A stretch of 64,000 bases of DNA from Streptomonospora mangrovi (GTDB lineage Bacteria > Actinomycetota > Actinomycetes > Streptosporangiales > Streptosporangiaceae), in assembly GCF_027604915.1 (NCBI RefSeq), contig NZ_JAJAQC010000003.1:209331-273330 (forward strand). The letters are read 5' to 3'. The notes beneath the pieces are model-generated. The model saw only the letters and a program-made list of their open reading frames with translations, made no database searches and was not told the DNA's origin. A program made the position numbers and the translations under genes. Shown here one piece after another: positions 1 through 9,220 of the stretch; the stretch's first letter is position 1, and the number at the start of each line of letters is the position of its first letter.

Positions 1-1
1 G

Positions 2-568
2 GCCCGGCGCGGCGGGCTGGGAGCGCTGGCCTCCGCCGACGGCGCCTCCTGGGACCCCGACGCGTTCGCCGCCCTGCGCGAGCACGTGCGCGCCGAACTC
101 GCCGACACCCTCGCCGAGGCCGTCGAGGGCACCGCCCGGGTCCTGGCCGCCGCCCACGAGCTGGGCCGCAGGCTCCGCGGCACCACCAGCCTGGCCGTGC
201 TGCCCTCGCTCAACGACGTCCAGGGCCAGCTCGCCGGCTTGATCCGCCCCGGGTTCGCCACCGACGCCGGCCTGGCGCGGCTGGGCCACCTGCACCGCTA
301 CCTGCGGGCGATCGACCTGCGGCTGACCAAGCTGCCCGACAACCCGCGCCGCGACCAGGTCAACATGGCCAAGGTCGAGCAGATGCGCCAGGCCCGCGAG
401 AACCTGCTGGCCGCGCTGCCGCCCGGCCGCGAGCACGACCCCGACGTCCGCGAGATCCGCTGGATGCTGGAGGAGTTCCGCGTCAGCCTGTTCGCCCAGG
501 AACTGGGCACCGCCTACCCCGTCTCCGAGAAGCGCATCCTGCGCGCGATCGAGGCCGCCAAGGGCTGA
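2..568 (+). CDS. hrpA: ATP-dependent RNA helicase HrpA, C-terminal end (partial)
   Basis: This reading frame enters from the left edge, so only the last 188 residues are present and no start is visible. It ends in the conserved tail of long HrpA-type DEAH helicases (the DUF3418 region), with the characteristic stretch around 'RVSLFAQELGT' followed by a 'PVSEKRI' motif just before the stop. HrpA-type helicases unwind RNA or RNA/DNA hybrids using ATP; the catalytic part lies outside the window. Third positions are almost all G or C. The family assignment rests on the tail alone. Confidence 0.8.
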   Translation, partial: ARRGGLGALASADGASWDPDAFAALREHVRAELADTLAEAVEGTARVLAAAHELGRRLRGTTSLAVLPSLNDVQGQLAGLIRPGFATDAGLARLGHLHRYLRAIDLRLTKLPDNPRRDQVNMAKVEQMRQARENLLAALPPGREHDPDVREIRWMLEEFRVSLFAQELGTAYPVSEKRILRAIEAAKG

Positions 569-705
569 CCCCGGTGCCCGGCGCCGCGCCGGGCACCGGG
601 GCACCGCCGCACGCCCCCCACGGTCCCCCGCGCCAGGAGTGCGCCGCCGCCGTGCGGGGAATGACCCCCGCTGACCAGCCGCGACGAACGGACGGAAGAA
701 CCACC

Positions 706-1752
706 ATGAGCGACCCGCGCCTGCTGTGGATCGGCACCTACACCGCCGGCACCGACCCCCACGCGGCCGGGCTCGGGGTGTACCGGGGGTGGCTGGACCC
801 CGCCACCGGCGCGCTCAGCGGCGGCGAGGTCGCCGCCGCCGCGTCCAGCCCCTCCTTCCTGGCCGTCCACCCCCGCCACCCCGACCGGATCTACGCCGCC
901 AACGAGCGCGCCGAGGGCACGGTGTCGGGGTTCGGCTTCGACGCCGCCGTGCTGCGCTCGCTGGGGTCGGCCGGCACCTGCGGCGGCCTGCCCTGCCACG
1001 TCCTGGTCCACCCCGCCGGCCGCCACATCGTGGCCTGCGACTACGCCGACGGCCGCGTCAGCGTGCACCGGCTGCTGCCCTGCGGCGCGCCCGAGGAGCC
1101 CGCGGCGGTGCTGCGCGGAAGCGGCAGCGGCCCCGTGCGCGGCCGCCAGGACGGGCCCCACGCCCACTCCTCGGCCATGGCGCCCGGCGGGGACTACCTG
1201 CTGGTGGCCGACCTGGGCGCCGACGTGCTGCGCCGCTACCGCTTCGACGCCGACGCCGAGGACCCCGTCTCCGACGCGGGCACCGCCATCCACCTCGAAC
1301 CCGGCACCGGCCCGCGCCACATGGCGGTGCACCCCAGCGGCCACGTCTACGTCGTGGGCGAACTCGACGCCCGCGTGCACGTGCTGGAGTGGGACCCCCA
1401 GACCGCCACCGCGCGCGAGACCGCCGTGGTGGCCGCCGGCGCCGACCCGAAGGGCCTGCCCTCCGAGATCGCCCTCAGCCCCGACTCCTCGCGGCTGTAC
1501 GTGGCCAACCGCGGCCCCGACACCGTCACCGCCTTCGAGGTCACCGACGGCGGCGCCGGGCTGCGCCCCCTCGCCGAGGTCCCGTGCGGGGGCACCTGGC
1601 CCCGGCACTTCGCCCAGGTGGGGGAGTGGCTGGTCGTGGCCAACCAGCAGTCGGCCGAGCTGACGGTGCTGCGCCTGGACGGCTCCGGGGTGCCCCAGCC
1701 CACACCGCACCGGCTGGGCGTGCCCGACCCCGCCTGCGTGCTGCCCGTCTGA
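706..1752 (+). CDS. Lactonase family (6-phosphogluconolactonase-like beta-propeller) protein
   Basis: The product is 348 residues, typical of the seven-bladed propeller lactonase family (PF10282, YbhE/Pgl-like). It shows 'WIGTYT' at the N-terminus, 'HPRHPDRIYAANE' around residue 45-57, 'GPHAHS' near 150, 'GPRHMAVHPSG' near 200 and 'LYVANRG' near 265, which are blade motifs of this family. Related enzymes hydrolyse 6-phosphogluconolactone in the pentose phosphate pathway, but many family members act on other lactones, so the substrate is not settled. The start is the ATG at 706, preceded by GGAAGAA; the frame extends upstream without a better ribosome site. No signal peptide is seen. It is followed by the biotin transporter operon after 134 bases. 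Confidence 0.85.
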   Translation: MSDPRLLWIGTYTAGTDPHAAGLGVYRGWLDPATGALSGGEVAAAASSPSFLAVHPRHPDRIYAANERAEGTVSGFGFDAAVLRSLGSAGTCGGLPCHVLVHPAGRHIVACDYADGRVSVHRLLPCGAPEEPAAVLRGSGSGPVRGRQDGPHAHSSAMAPGGDYLLVADLGADVLRRYRFDADAEDPVSDAGTAIHLEPGTGPRHMAVHPSGHVYVVGELDARVHVLEWDPQTATARETAVVAAGADPKGLPSEIALSPDSSRLYVANRGPDTVTAFEVTDGGAGLRPLAEVPCGGTWPRHFAQVGEWLVVANQQSAELTVLRLDGSGVPQPTPHRLGVPDPACVLPV

Positions 1753-1886
1753 CCGCCCGGCTGGGCACCCCCGCCGCCCCCGCCACCCGACCCGGCCCGG
1801 GGGCGGCGGGCGGCCATCACCGACAATGGATCCGGTGCGCGCCTTGCGAACAGGGCGCCTTCGAGCGTGGAGAGGACGGGACACCC

Positions 1887-2501
1887 ATGCCTGACATCCC
1901 CCGGGGACGGGTCCGCTACCGGGGCCTGACGGCCCGCGACATCGCGCTCGTCGGGATCTTCGCGGCGCTGCTGGCGGTGCTCAGCATGCCCTTCGCCATC
2001 CCGGTCGGCCCGGTGCCCATCACCTTGCAGACCCTCGGCGTGATGCTGGCCCCCAGCCTGCTCGGCGCCAAGCGCGGCGCGCTGGCCGTCCTCACCTTCC
2101 TGGCCCTCACCCTGGCCGGGCTGCCGCTGCTGCCCGGCGGGCGCGGCGGCGTGGCGCCGTTCCTCGGCCCCACCGGCGGCTACCTGCTGGGCTGGGTCGC
2201 CGGCGCCCTGGTCGTGGGGCTGCTGGTGCAGCTCATGCTGCCGCGCTACCGGTTCTGGGGCGGGGTGGGCGCCAACATCGTCGGCGGCATCGGCGTGGTC
2301 TACCTCGTGGGTGTGCCCTGGAGCGCCGTCGCGCTGGGCGACGAGATGCTGGCCGCCCTGCTGGGCGTGGGCGTGTTCCTGCCCGGCGACCTCGCCAAGG
2401 CCGTGGCCGCCGCCGCCGTGGCCGCCGCCGTGCACCGCGCCTACCCGGTGCCCCCGGCCGGGCGCCCCGTGGCGGTGGGCGCCGAGGACGGCGCCGGATG
2501 A
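1887..2501 (+). CDS. bioY: BioY, biotin-binding S component of an ECF transporter
   Basis: A 204-residue membrane protein with about six hydrophobic segments. 'FAIPVGPVPITLQTLGVML' near residues 33-51 and 'GPTGGYLLGW' near 92-101 are hallmark BioY motifs. BioY is the integral membrane protein that binds biotin and works with an ATPase and an EcfT-type coupling protein. Both follow directly: the stop overlaps the start of bioM by four bases (ATGA) and bioM overlaps bioN likewise, so this is one translationally coupled operon. The start is the ATG at 1887 behind a GGAGAGGA ribosome site. Confidence 0.93.
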   Translation: MPDIPRGRVRYRGLTARDIALVGIFAALLAVLSMPFAIPVGPVPITLQTLGVMLAPSLLGAKRGALAVLTFLALTLAGLPLLPGGRGGVAPFLGPTGGYLLGWVAGALVVGLLVQLMLPRYRFWGGVGANIVGGIGVVYLVGVPWSAVALGDEMLAALLGVGVFLPGDLAKAVAAAAVAAAVHRAYPVPPAGRPVAVGAEDGAG

Positions 2502-3223
2502 CCCTGCGGCTGGAGGGCGTCAGCCACGCCTACGCGGGGCGGCCGGTGCTGCGCGACATCACGCTGGAGCTGGCCGAGCACCGCATCGGCGTCATCGGCG
2601 CCAACGGGTCGGGCAAGTCCACCCTGGCCCGCACCCTCAACGGGCTGGTGGTGCCCGACTCCGGGCGGGTGCTGCTGGACGGGCTGGACACCCGCCGCCA
2701 CGCGCGCGAGATCCGCCGCCGCGTCGGGTTCGTGTTCTCCGACCCCGCCGCGCAGATCGTCATGCCCACCGTCGCCGAGGACGTCGCCATCGGCCTGCGC
2801 CGCAGCGGGCTGAGCCGCGCCGAGGTCGAGTCCCGGGTTTCGGCGGTCCTGGAGCGGCACGGCCTGGCCGGCCACCGCGACCACCCCGCCCACCTGCTCT
2901 CCGGCGGGCAGCGCCAGATGCTCGCCCTGGCGTCGGTGCTGGTCACCGAGCCCGAGGTGCTGGTGTGCGACGAGCCCACCACGCTGCTGGACCTGCGCAA
3001 CGCCGCGGTGGTGGCGGCCGCGCTGCGCGCGCTGCCCCAGCAGGTGATCCTGCTCACCCACCACCTGGACCTGCTGGCCGGGTTCGACCGGGTGCTGGTC
3101 GTGGACGAGGGGCGGGTCGTCTTCGACGGCGCGCCCGCCGACGCCGTGGCGCACTACACCGCGCTCATGGGCGCAGGCCGGACCGCCGCGCCCGAGGAGG
3201 GCCACGCGGAGCGGCGGCCGTGA
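2498..3223 (+). CDS. bioM: BioM, energy-coupling-factor ATPase for biotin uptake
   Basis: A 241-residue ABC ATPase of the ECF/Cbi type. It has Walker A 'GANGSGKST' at about 32-40, the Q-loop in 'FSDPAAQIVMPT', the signature 'LSGGQRQ' near 133, Walker B 'VLVCDEPTTLLD' near 155, and the switch histidine in 'LLTHHLD'. It hydrolyses ATP to drive biotin transport through BioN and BioY. It starts inside the bioY stop and ends inside the bioN start. A single ATPase gene in a bioYMN arrangement points to a dedicated rather than shared ECF module. Confidence 0.92.
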   Translation: MTLRLEGVSHAYAGRPVLRDITLELAEHRIGVIGANGSGKSTLARTLNGLVVPDSGRVLLDGLDTRRHAREIRRRVGFVFSDPAAQIVMPTVAEDVAIGLRRSGLSRAEVESRVSAVLERHGLAGHRDHPAHLLSGGQRQMLALASVLVTEPEVLVCDEPTTLLDLRNAAVVAAALRALPQQVILLTHHLDLLAGFDRVLVVDEGRVVFDGAPADAVAHYTALMGAGRTAAPEEGHAERRP

Positions 3224-3831
3224 GCGCCGGGCCGGCGGCGGCCGGGCTCTATGTGCCCGGCGACTCCTGGCTGCACCGCGCACCGGCCGGCGCCAAGCTG
3301 CTGGTCCTGGTGGCGGCGGTGAGCGCGGTGGTGGCCGCCGCGAACCTGCCGGCCGCGCTGGCGGCGGCCGGCGCGGCCGTGGCGCTGCACCCCCTGTGCG
3401 GGCTGGGCCTGCGCCCGGTGTGGCGCACCCTGCGGGCGCTGGCGCCGTTCCTCGCCCTCATCGCCCTGTTCCAACTGGTGGCCGGCGACGCGCCCGCCGC
3501 CGCGCGGCTGTGCGCGCAACTGGCCGGCGCGGTGCTGCTGTCGGGGCTGGTGACCGCCACCACCCGGGTCAGCGCGATGCTCACCCTCTTCGAGCGGCTG
3601 GCCCGGCCGCTGGCGGTGGTCGGCGCCGACCCCCGGCGGGTGGGCCTGGTGCTGGCCCTCACCATCCGGTGCATCCCCATGGTCGCGGAGTCCTGGCGCG
3701 CCTCGCGCGAGGCCTACATCGCCCGGGGACTGCGCGGGCGCCCGCACGTGCTCGTGGTGCCGGTGGTGGTGGGCCTGCTGCGCTCGGCCGAGGCCATGGG
3801 CGAGGCGCTGACCGCGCGCGGCATCGACTGA
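3220..3831 (+). CDS. bioN: BioN, EcfT-type transmembrane coupling protein
   Basis: A 203-residue membrane protein of the CbiQ/EcfT family. The coupling helices carry the two short Ala-Arg-Gly-type signatures expected, 'EAYIARGLRG' near 167-176 and 'ALTARGID' at the very C-terminus; these dock onto the ATPase. The start is GTG at 3220, overlapping the bioM stop (GTGA). It completes a three-gene biotin importer. The family's usual length is longer, but bioN-type proteins of about 200 residues are normal. Confidence 0.9.
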   Translation: MSAGPAAAGLYVPGDSWLHRAPAGAKLLVLVAAVSAVVAAANLPAALAAAGAAVALHPLCGLGLRPVWRTLRALAPFLALIALFQLVAGDAPAAARLCAQLAGAVLLSGLVTATTRVSAMLTLFERLARPLAVVGADPRRVGLVLALTIRCIPMVAESWRASREAYIARGLRGRPHVLVVPVVVGLLRSAEAMGEALTARGID

Positions 3832-3940
3832 GCCGCGCCGGGGCGGCGGCCCCGCCCGCTCGCGGCCGCGCGGCGCTTCCTAAGGTGGAACGCGGCCCCG
3901 TCGCCTCGGGGCCGCAGCGGGAGGGAAAGCGCACACCACC

Positions 3941-4948
3941 ATGATCGATCTGCGTTCGGACACCGTCACCCGGCCCACCCCCGGCATGCGCCGGGCCATG
4001 GCCGAGGCCGAGGTCGGCGACGACGTCTTCGGGGAGGACCCCACCGTCCGGCGGCTGGAGGAGGAGACCGCCGCGCTGCTGGGCACCGAGGCGGCGCTGT
4101 ACGTGCCCTCCGGCCACATGTCCAACCAGTTGGCCGTCTACGCCCACACCCGAAGCGGCGACGAGGTCTGGGCGCACCGCGACGCCCACGTGGTCGCCAA
4201 CGAGCAGGGCGCGCTGGCCGTCCTGTCGCGGGTGCAGCCCCGGGTCTACGACGCGCCGGGGCCCTACCCCGACGAGGCGCTGCTGGCGGCCTGGCTGCGC
4301 GGCGCCGACGACGTCCACCGCGCCCGCCCCCGCCTGCTGTGCCTGGAGAACACCTTCACCGGCCGCGTGGTGCCGCGCGCCGAGCACCTGGGTCTCACCC
4401 GGTTCGCCCGCGAGCACGGGATCCGGGTGCACCTGGACGGCGCCCGGCTGTGGAACGCCGCCGTGGCCCAGAACCTGGCGCCCGGCGCGGTCGCCGAGGG
4501 CGCCGACACGGTGTCGGTGTGCTTCTCCAAGGGCCTGGGCGCCCCCGTGGGCTCGGCCCTGGCCGGCGGCGCCGACACGATCGCCGCCGCGCGGCGCGCC
4601 CGCAAGCTGCTGGGCGGCGGCATGCGCCAGGCCGGGATCATCGCCGCCGGCGCGCTGTACGCGCTGCGCCACCACGTCGACCGGCTCGCCGAGGACCACG
4701 CCCGCGCCGAGCGGCTGGCCGCCGGCGCGCTGGAGGCCGGCCTGGCGGCCGAGGCCCGCACCAACATGGTCGTCCTCACCGCCCCGCGCGGCCGGGCGCC
4801 GCAGCTCGCCGACCTGCTGGCCGCCGAAGGCGTCGGCGCGGTGGTGCTGGGCGCCGACCGGCTGCGGCTGGTCGTGCACCTGGACATCACCGACGCCGAC
4901 ATCGACGGCGCCGCCGCCGCGATCGCCAAGGCCGCCGCGGCGCTGTGA
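3941..4948 (+). CDS. ltaE: Low-specificity L-threonine aldolase
   Basis: A 335-residue PLP enzyme of the beta-eliminating lyase family. It opens with '[16 protein letters not shown]' and '[11 protein letters not shown]', the diagnostic N-terminus of threonine aldolases. The PLP-binding aspartate is in '[11 protein letters not shown]' (about D166) and the Schiff-base lysine is in '[12 protein letters not shown]' (about K197). It cleaves L-threonine or L-allo-threonine to glycine and acetaldehyde in the cytoplasm. It stands alone, with a GGGAGGG ribosome site 14 bases upstream and a strong hairpin after the stop. Confidence 0.92.
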   Translation: MIDLRSDTVTRPTPGMRRAMAEAEVGDDVFGEDPTVRRLEEETAALLGTEAALYVPSGHMSNQLAVYAHTRSGDEVWAHRDAHVVANEQGALAVLSRVQPRVYDAPGPYPDEALLAAWLRGADDVHRARPRLLCLENTFTGRVVPRAEHLGLTRFAREHGIRVHLDGARLWNAAVAQNLAPGAVAEGADTVSVCFSKGLGAPVGSALAGGADTIAAARRARKLLGGGMRQAGIIAAGALYALRHHVDRLAEDHARAERLAAGALEAGLAAEARTNMVVLTAPRGRAPQLADLLAAEGVGAVVLGADRLRLVVHLDITDADIDGAAAAIAKAAAAL

Positions 4949-4970
4949 GGGCGCGGGGCCGGCCCGCGGC

Positions 4971-5009
4971 GCGGGGGCCGGGCGCGCGCACCGCGCACCC
5001 GGCCCCCGC
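4971..5009. terminator. GC-rich hairpin between convergent genes
   Basis: A perfect 12-bp stem (GCGGGGGCCGGG at 4971-4982, its complement at 4998-5009) with a 15-base loop lies between the threonine aldolase and the convergent acyl-CoA dehydrogenase. There is no T-run. Its placement suggests a shared two-way terminator. Confidence 0.6.
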
Positions 5010-5026
5010 ACCGCGCGGCCGCCCGC

Positions 5027-6169
5027 TCAGTCGCTCCCGGCCGCCGGCAGGTCCACCAGCCGGCCCAGCGCCAGGCGGTGCCGGTCGGCGGTGCCCAGCG
5101 CGATGGAGTCGCTCTTGGCCCGCTTGAGGAACAGGTGCGCCGGGTGCTCCCAGGTGAACCCGATGCCGCCGTGGAGCTGCACCGCCTCCTCGGCGGCCTT
5201 CACCGCCACGCCCGACACGAACGCCTGGGCCAGCGCCGCGTTCACCTCGGCCTCGCGGGCCGCCTCGGCGTCGCCGGGGTCCTGGCGCGCGGTCGCCGCC
5301 GCGCTGGCCGCGCTGCGCACCACCGCCCGCGCCTGGGAGATCGCCACCCACAGGTCGGCCAGCCGGTGCTTGACCGCCTGGAAGGACCCGATGGGCCGGC
5401 CGAACTGGTGGCGCGTCTTGGCGTAGGCCACCGTGGTGTCCAGCGCCCACTCGGCCACACCCAACTGCTCGGCCGACAGCAGCGCCGCGCCGGTCACCAG
5501 CGCCCGCCGCAGCGCCTCCTGGGCGGCCGCGCCCGAGGCCACCCGCCGCGCCGCCGACCCATCGAACGCGACCTCGGCCAGCGGCCGGGTGAGGTCCAGG
5601 GTCACCACGGGCGTCACCCGCGCGGCCGCGGCCTCCACCACGTACAGCCCCGGTCCCTCGGGGCCGGCCGCCGGCACCACCAGCACGTCGGCGGCCACCG
5701 CGTCGACCACCCCGGTGACCGTGCCGCTGAGCGCGCCGTCCTCGGCGCGCACCGCCTCGGGGAAGGCCGCGCCCGGGGGAGTGGCCAGCGGCACCGCCAG
5801 CGCCCCGACGGCCTCGCCCGAGGCCAGCGCGGCGACGTCGTCGCCGGCCCCGGCCTCCAGCAGCGCCGCCGTGGCCAGCACCGCGCTGCCCAGGAACGGC
5901 ACGGGCGCCACGGACCGGCCCAGCTCCTCGGCGACCACCGCCGACTCCCGCAGGCTCGCGCCCGCGCCGCCCAGTTCCTCGGGCACCGGCAGCCCGGCCA
6001 CCCCGATGCCGGCCAGCTCCTTCCACAGGGCGGTGTCGGTGACCTGGTCGCCCTCCACGCGCGCCAGCACCGCCGAGGGCGGGCTCTTGTCCTCCAGCAG
6101 CGACCGCACGCTGGCCCGCAGTTCCTGTTCGACCTCGGTGTAGAGGAGGTCGAGGCGCTTCTCGCTCAC
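5027..6169 (-). CDS. Acyl-CoA dehydrogenase (second subunit of a pair)
   Basis: A 380-residue acyl-CoA dehydrogenase-family protein. The C-terminal flavin domain is clear: 'TRHQFGRPIGSFQAVKH' near residues 250-266 and 'QLHGGIGFTWEHP' near 335. The N-terminal half is less conserved. The start is GTG at 6169, overlapping the stop of the upstream dehydrogenase (GTGA). Adjacent unequal acyl-CoA dehydrogenase genes in actinomycetes often encode two subunits of one alpha2beta2 enzyme, as with the ChsE sterol side-chain enzymes of mycobacteria. The overlap supports that here, but the substrate cannot be read from sequence. Confidence 0.88.
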   Translation of the reverse strand: MSEKRLDLLYTEVEQELRASVRSLLEDKSPPSAVLARVEGDQVTDTALWKELAGIGVAGLPVPEELGGAGASLRESAVVAEELGRSVAPVPFLGSAVLATAALLEAGAGDDVAALASGEAVGALAVPLATPPGAAFPEAVRAEDGALSGTVTGVVDAVAADVLVVPAAGPEGPGLYVVEAAAARVTPVVTLDLTRPLAEVAFDGSAARRVASGAAAQEALRRALVTGAALLSAEQLGVAEWALDTTVAYAKTRHQFGRPIGSFQAVKHRLADLWVAISQARAVVRSAASAAATARQDPGDAEAAREAEVNAALAQAFVSGVAVKAAEEAVQLHGGIGFTWEHPAHLFLKRAKSDSIALGTADRHRLALGRLVDLPAAGSD

Positions 6170-7371
6170 TTGGGCAGGTCCTTCCACGCGACGTCCTTGT
6201 CCACCCGGATCTCCCCGGGCAGGCCCAGGACCCGCTCGGCGATGATGTTGCGCAGGATCTCGGAGGTCCCGCCCTCGATGGAATTGCCCTTGCTGCGCAG
6301 GTAGTGGAACCCCGGCGAGCGCGCGGCCAGGGACACCCCCTCGGGCCGGCGGAAGGTCCAGTCGTCGTAGAGCAGGCCCTCCTCGCCCAGCAGCTCCAGC
6401 TCCAGCCCGGAGATCTCCTGGTTGAGCCGCGAGAACGCGAACTTGGCGGCCGAGCCCTCCGGACCGGGCTGGCCCACCGCCAACTGCTGGCGCAGCCGCT
6501 CCTTGGTGAGCCGCGCCGCCTCGGCCTCCACCCACAGCCGCAGCAGGGCGTCGTGCAGGCCGGGGGTGCGCAGTTCGGGCCGGGTGCGCCAGATGTGGGC
6601 GGCCACCGCGATGAGCCCGCCCTCGCGCGGCTCGGGGTGGCCGCCGATGGCGACCCGCTCGTTCATCAGCGTGGTCTGGGCGACCCGCCAGCCCTCGCCC
6701 TCGGCGCCCAGCCGCTGGGAGTCGGGGATGCGCACGTCGGTCAGGTAGACCTCGTTGAACTCCGCCTCGCCGGTGAGCTGGCGCAGCGGCCGGACGTCGA
6801 CCCCCTCGGCCGACATGTCGCAGACGAAGTAGGTCATGCCCTTGTGCTTGGGCACGTCGGGGTCGGTGCGGGTGACCAGGATCGCGAAGTCGGCGCGGTG
6901 GGCCAGCGAGGTCCACACCTTCTGCCCGTTGACGACCCAGGTGTCGCCGTCGCGCACGGCGCGGGTGCCCAGGGCCGCCAGGTCCGAGCCGGCGCCCGGT
7001 TCGCTGAACAACTGGCACCACACCTCCTCGCCGGTGTAGAGCGGCTTGAGGTAGCGGGCGCGCTGCTCGGGCGTGCCGAAGGCCAGGATGGTCGGCGCCG
7101 CCATGCCCAGGCCGATGACGAGCCCCTCGCGGCCGGTGGGGACGAACCCGAGGCGCTCGAACTCCTGGTCGACGACGGCCTGGAGGGCGCGGGGGGCGCC
7201 CAGGCCGCCCTCGCCCTCGGGGAAGTGCACCCAGGCCAGCCCGGCGTCGAAGCGGGCGGCCAGGAACTCGCGCTGGTCGGTGGTCGCGGGGTCGTGTGTC
7301 TCGACGAGGGCGGCGACCCGCCGCCGCAGTGCGGGCGCGTCGAGCGACGCGCCCGCGGGGGCCGTTGTCAT
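6166..7371 (-). CDS. Acyl-CoA dehydrogenase (first subunit of a pair)
   Basis: A 401-residue acyl-CoA dehydrogenase. The motif 'QLFSEPGAGSDLA' near 135-147 and 'VNGQKVWTSLAHRADF' near 162-177 mark the FAD/substrate region, and 'GGTSEILRNIIAERVLG' near 375 is the C-terminal flavin motif. The start is ATG at 7371 with GGAGG seven bases upstream. It follows the reductase gene by about 55 bases and is coupled to the next dehydrogenase. The enzyme would oxidise an acyl-CoA to the enoyl-CoA with electron-transfer flavoprotein as acceptor. Confidence 0.9.
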   Translation of the reverse strand: MTTAPAGASLDAPALRRRVAALVETHDPATTDQREFLAARFDAGLAWVHFPEGEGGLGAPRALQAVVDQEFERLGFVPTGREGLVIGLGMAAPTILAFGTPEQRARYLKPLYTGEEVWCQLFSEPGAGSDLAALGTRAVRDGDTWVVNGQKVWTSLAHRADFAILVTRTDPDVPKHKGMTYFVCDMSAEGVDVRPLRQLTGEAEFNEVYLTDVRIPDSQRLGAEGEGWRVAQTTLMNERVAIGGHPEPREGGLIAVAAHIWRTRPELRTPGLHDALLRLWVEAEAARLTKERLRQQLAVGQPGPEGSAAKFAFSRLNQEISGLELELLGEEGLLYDDWTFRRPEGVSLAARSPGFHYLRSKGNSIEGGTSEILRNIIAERVLGLPGEIRVDKDVAWKDLPK

Positions 7372-7426
7372 GGAACCTCCGAAGTGGGGGTCAGGCGGGG
7401 GGTGGGGTACGGCCGCGCGGACCGGT

Positions 7427-8185
7427 TCAGTCGCGCGGGCCGCCGGCGACGTAGATGACCTGGCCGGAGACGAACCCGGACTCCTCACCGGCGAGGAAGG
7501 AGACGGTGGCGGCGATGTCCTCGGGCCGGCCGGTGCGCCGGACCGGGATCTGGGCCGCGGCGGCGGCCTTGAACTCCTCGAAGTCCATGCCCACGCGCTC
7601 GGCCGTGGCGCGGGTCATGTCGGTCTCGATGAACCCGGGCGCCACGGCGTTGGCGGTCACGCCGAACTTGCCCAGCTCGATGGCGAGGGTCTTGGTGAAG
7701 CCCTGGAGGCCGGCCTTGGCGGTGGCGTAGTTGGCCTGGCCGCGGTTGCCCAGCGCCGAGGTGCTCGACAGCGACACGATCCGGCCCCAGCCCTGGCTTG
7801 TCATGTGCTCCTGGACGGCGCGGGTCATCAGGAAGGAGCCGCGCAGGTGCACCTGCATGACGGTGTCCCAGTCGTCCTCCGACATCTTGAACAGCAGGTT
7901 GTCGCGGATGACGCCGGCGTTGTTGACGAGGATGGCGGGCGGGCCCAGTCGCTCGGCCACCAGCGCGACGGCGGCGGCCACCTGCTCGGCGTCGCTGACG
8001 TCGGCGCCCACCGCCAGGGCCGTGCCGCCCTCGGCGGTGATCCGGTCGACGGTGCTCTGGGCGTCGCTCTCCTTGAGGTCGACGACGGCCACGGCGCGGC
8101 CGTCGGCGGCCAGCCTGCGCGCCGTGGCCGCGCCGATGCCGCGAGCGCCCCCGGTGACGATCGCGACGCGACGGGTTTCTGACAT
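7427..8185 (-). CDS. SDR-family 3-oxoacyl/3-hydroxyacyl reductase (FabG-like)
   Basis: A 252-residue classical short-chain dehydrogenase. The cofactor motif 'TGGARGIG' is at 11-18, 'NNAG' at 88-91, and the catalytic Ser-Tyr-Lys set is at about S141, Y153, K157 ('ANYATAKAG'). It is the first gene of the minus-strand operon that continues into the two acyl-CoA dehydrogenases. The context points to a beta-oxidation-like route with 3-hydroxyacyl-CoA or 3-ketoacyl reduction, rather than fatty-acid synthesis. The ATG at 8185 has GGAGG upstream. Confidence 0.85.
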   Translation of the reverse strand: MSETRRVAIVTGGARGIGAATARRLAADGRAVAVVDLKESDAQSTVDRITAEGGTALAVGADVSDAEQVAAAVALVAERLGPPAILVNNAGVIRDNLLFKMSEDDWDTVMQVHLRGSFLMTRAVQEHMTSQGWGRIVSLSSTSALGNRGQANYATAKAGLQGFTKTLAIELGKFGVTANAVAPGFIETDMTRATAERVGMDFEEFKAAAAAQIPVRRTGRPEDIAATVSFLAGEESGFVSGQVIYVAGGPRD

Positions 8186-8238
8186 TGGCTACCTCCGATG
8201 GGGTGGTCCAGGACACATTCGTGCCGATCCTATCCACT

Positions 8239-8258
8239 CATACCGACCAGGTGGTATG
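8239..8258. promoter_or_regulatory. Palindromic operator candidate upstream of the lipid operon
   Basis: CATACC and GGTATG form perfect 6-bp arms with 8 bases between them, 54 bases upstream of the reductase start. Sites of this general shape (TACCGACC-type) are bound by TetR-family regulators of lipid genes in actinomycetes. No TetR gene lies beside it, so the regulator would act from elsewhere. A TAGGAT-like -10 on the minus strand lies just downstream, near 8226-8231. Confidence 0.45.
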
Positions 8259-8467
8259 TGGGGGCTCCGGTGCGGCGCCGGGGCCGCGCGCACACGCCGC
8301 CCCCGCGTGCGACCCGACCGAGTCCGAAACGAGTCCGCGCCCCGCCCACGGCACCGCGCCGGACGTACTAGCGTGGTCGACCGGGCCGTGCCCGCAGGCG
8401 CTCCCGGCCCCGGTACCCCGTCCGCTCGAGCGGTCCGCCCCGACCCCGGCCGAAACGAGGCGCTGCG

Positions 8468-9220
8468 TTGTTCGACGCCCACCTCCACATCATCGACCCG
8501 CGCTTCGCGCTGCCCGGAAACGACGGGTACCGCCCCGAGCCGTTCACGGTCGCCGACTACCGCGCCCGCGCCGACGCGCTGGGGATCACCGGCGGCGCCG
8601 TGGTCGCCGGGTCGTTCAACGGCACCGAGCAGGACTACCTCGTCGCCGCGCTGCGCGAACTCGGGCCGTCCTTCGTCGGCGTCGCCCAACTGCCGCCCGA
8701 GACCTCCGACGCCCACTTGCGCGACCTGCACGCCGCCGGGGTCCGCGCGCTGCGCGTCAACCTGGTCCGGGGCCCGGCCGGCGACCTCGACGCCCTGGTG
8801 CAGTTGGGCATGCGCGCCGCCGAACTGCTCAACTGGCCCACCGAGCTGTACGTGGACGCCCGCGACCTGCGCCGCCTGGCCCCCCGGATCGCGCCGCTGC
8901 CCCGCGTCAGCGTGGACCACCTCGGGCTCAGCCAGGAGGGCCTGCCCGCCCTGCTGGCCCTGGTGGGCACCGGCGCTCGCGTCAAGGCGACCGGTTTCGG
9001 CCGCGGCGACGTCGACGTGCCCGAGGCGCTGCGCGCCATCGCCGAGGTCAACCCCGGCGCCCTGATGGCCGGCACCGACCTGCCCTCCACCCGGGCGCCC
9101 CGGCCCTTCGACCCCGCCGACCTGCGGCTCATCGCCGACACCCTCGGCGCCCAGGCCGAGCGGGTGTTCGCCGCCAACGCGCTCGACTTCTACGGCATCG
9201 CCGAGACCGGCGAGCGCTAG
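8468..9220 (+). CDS. Amidohydrolase-family (TIM-barrel metal hydrolase) protein
   Basis: A 250-residue protein of the amidohydrolase 2 type (PF04909). It starts with 'FDAHLHIID', the metal-binding HxH motif. It then has 'RVNLVRG' near 98, 'VDHLGLSQEG' near 139 carrying another conserved histidine, and 'MAGTDLPSTRAP' near 199 with the conserved aspartate. Relatives include 2-pyrone-4,6-dicarboxylate hydrolase and other decarboxylases/lactonases; the substrate is unknown. The start is a TTG at 8468; no strong ribosome site is obvious. Confidence 0.82.
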   Translation: MFDAHLHIIDPRFALPGNDGYRPEPFTVADYRARADALGITGGAVVAGSFNGTEQDYLVAALRELGPSFVGVAQLPPETSDAHLRDLHAAGVRALRVNLVRGPAGDLDALVQLGMRAAELLNWPTELYVDARDLRRLAPRIAPLPRVSVDHLGLSQEGLPALLALVGTGARVKATGFGRGDVDVPEALRAIAEVNPGALMAGTDLPSTRAPRPFDPADLRLIADTLGAQAERVFAANALDFYGIAETGER

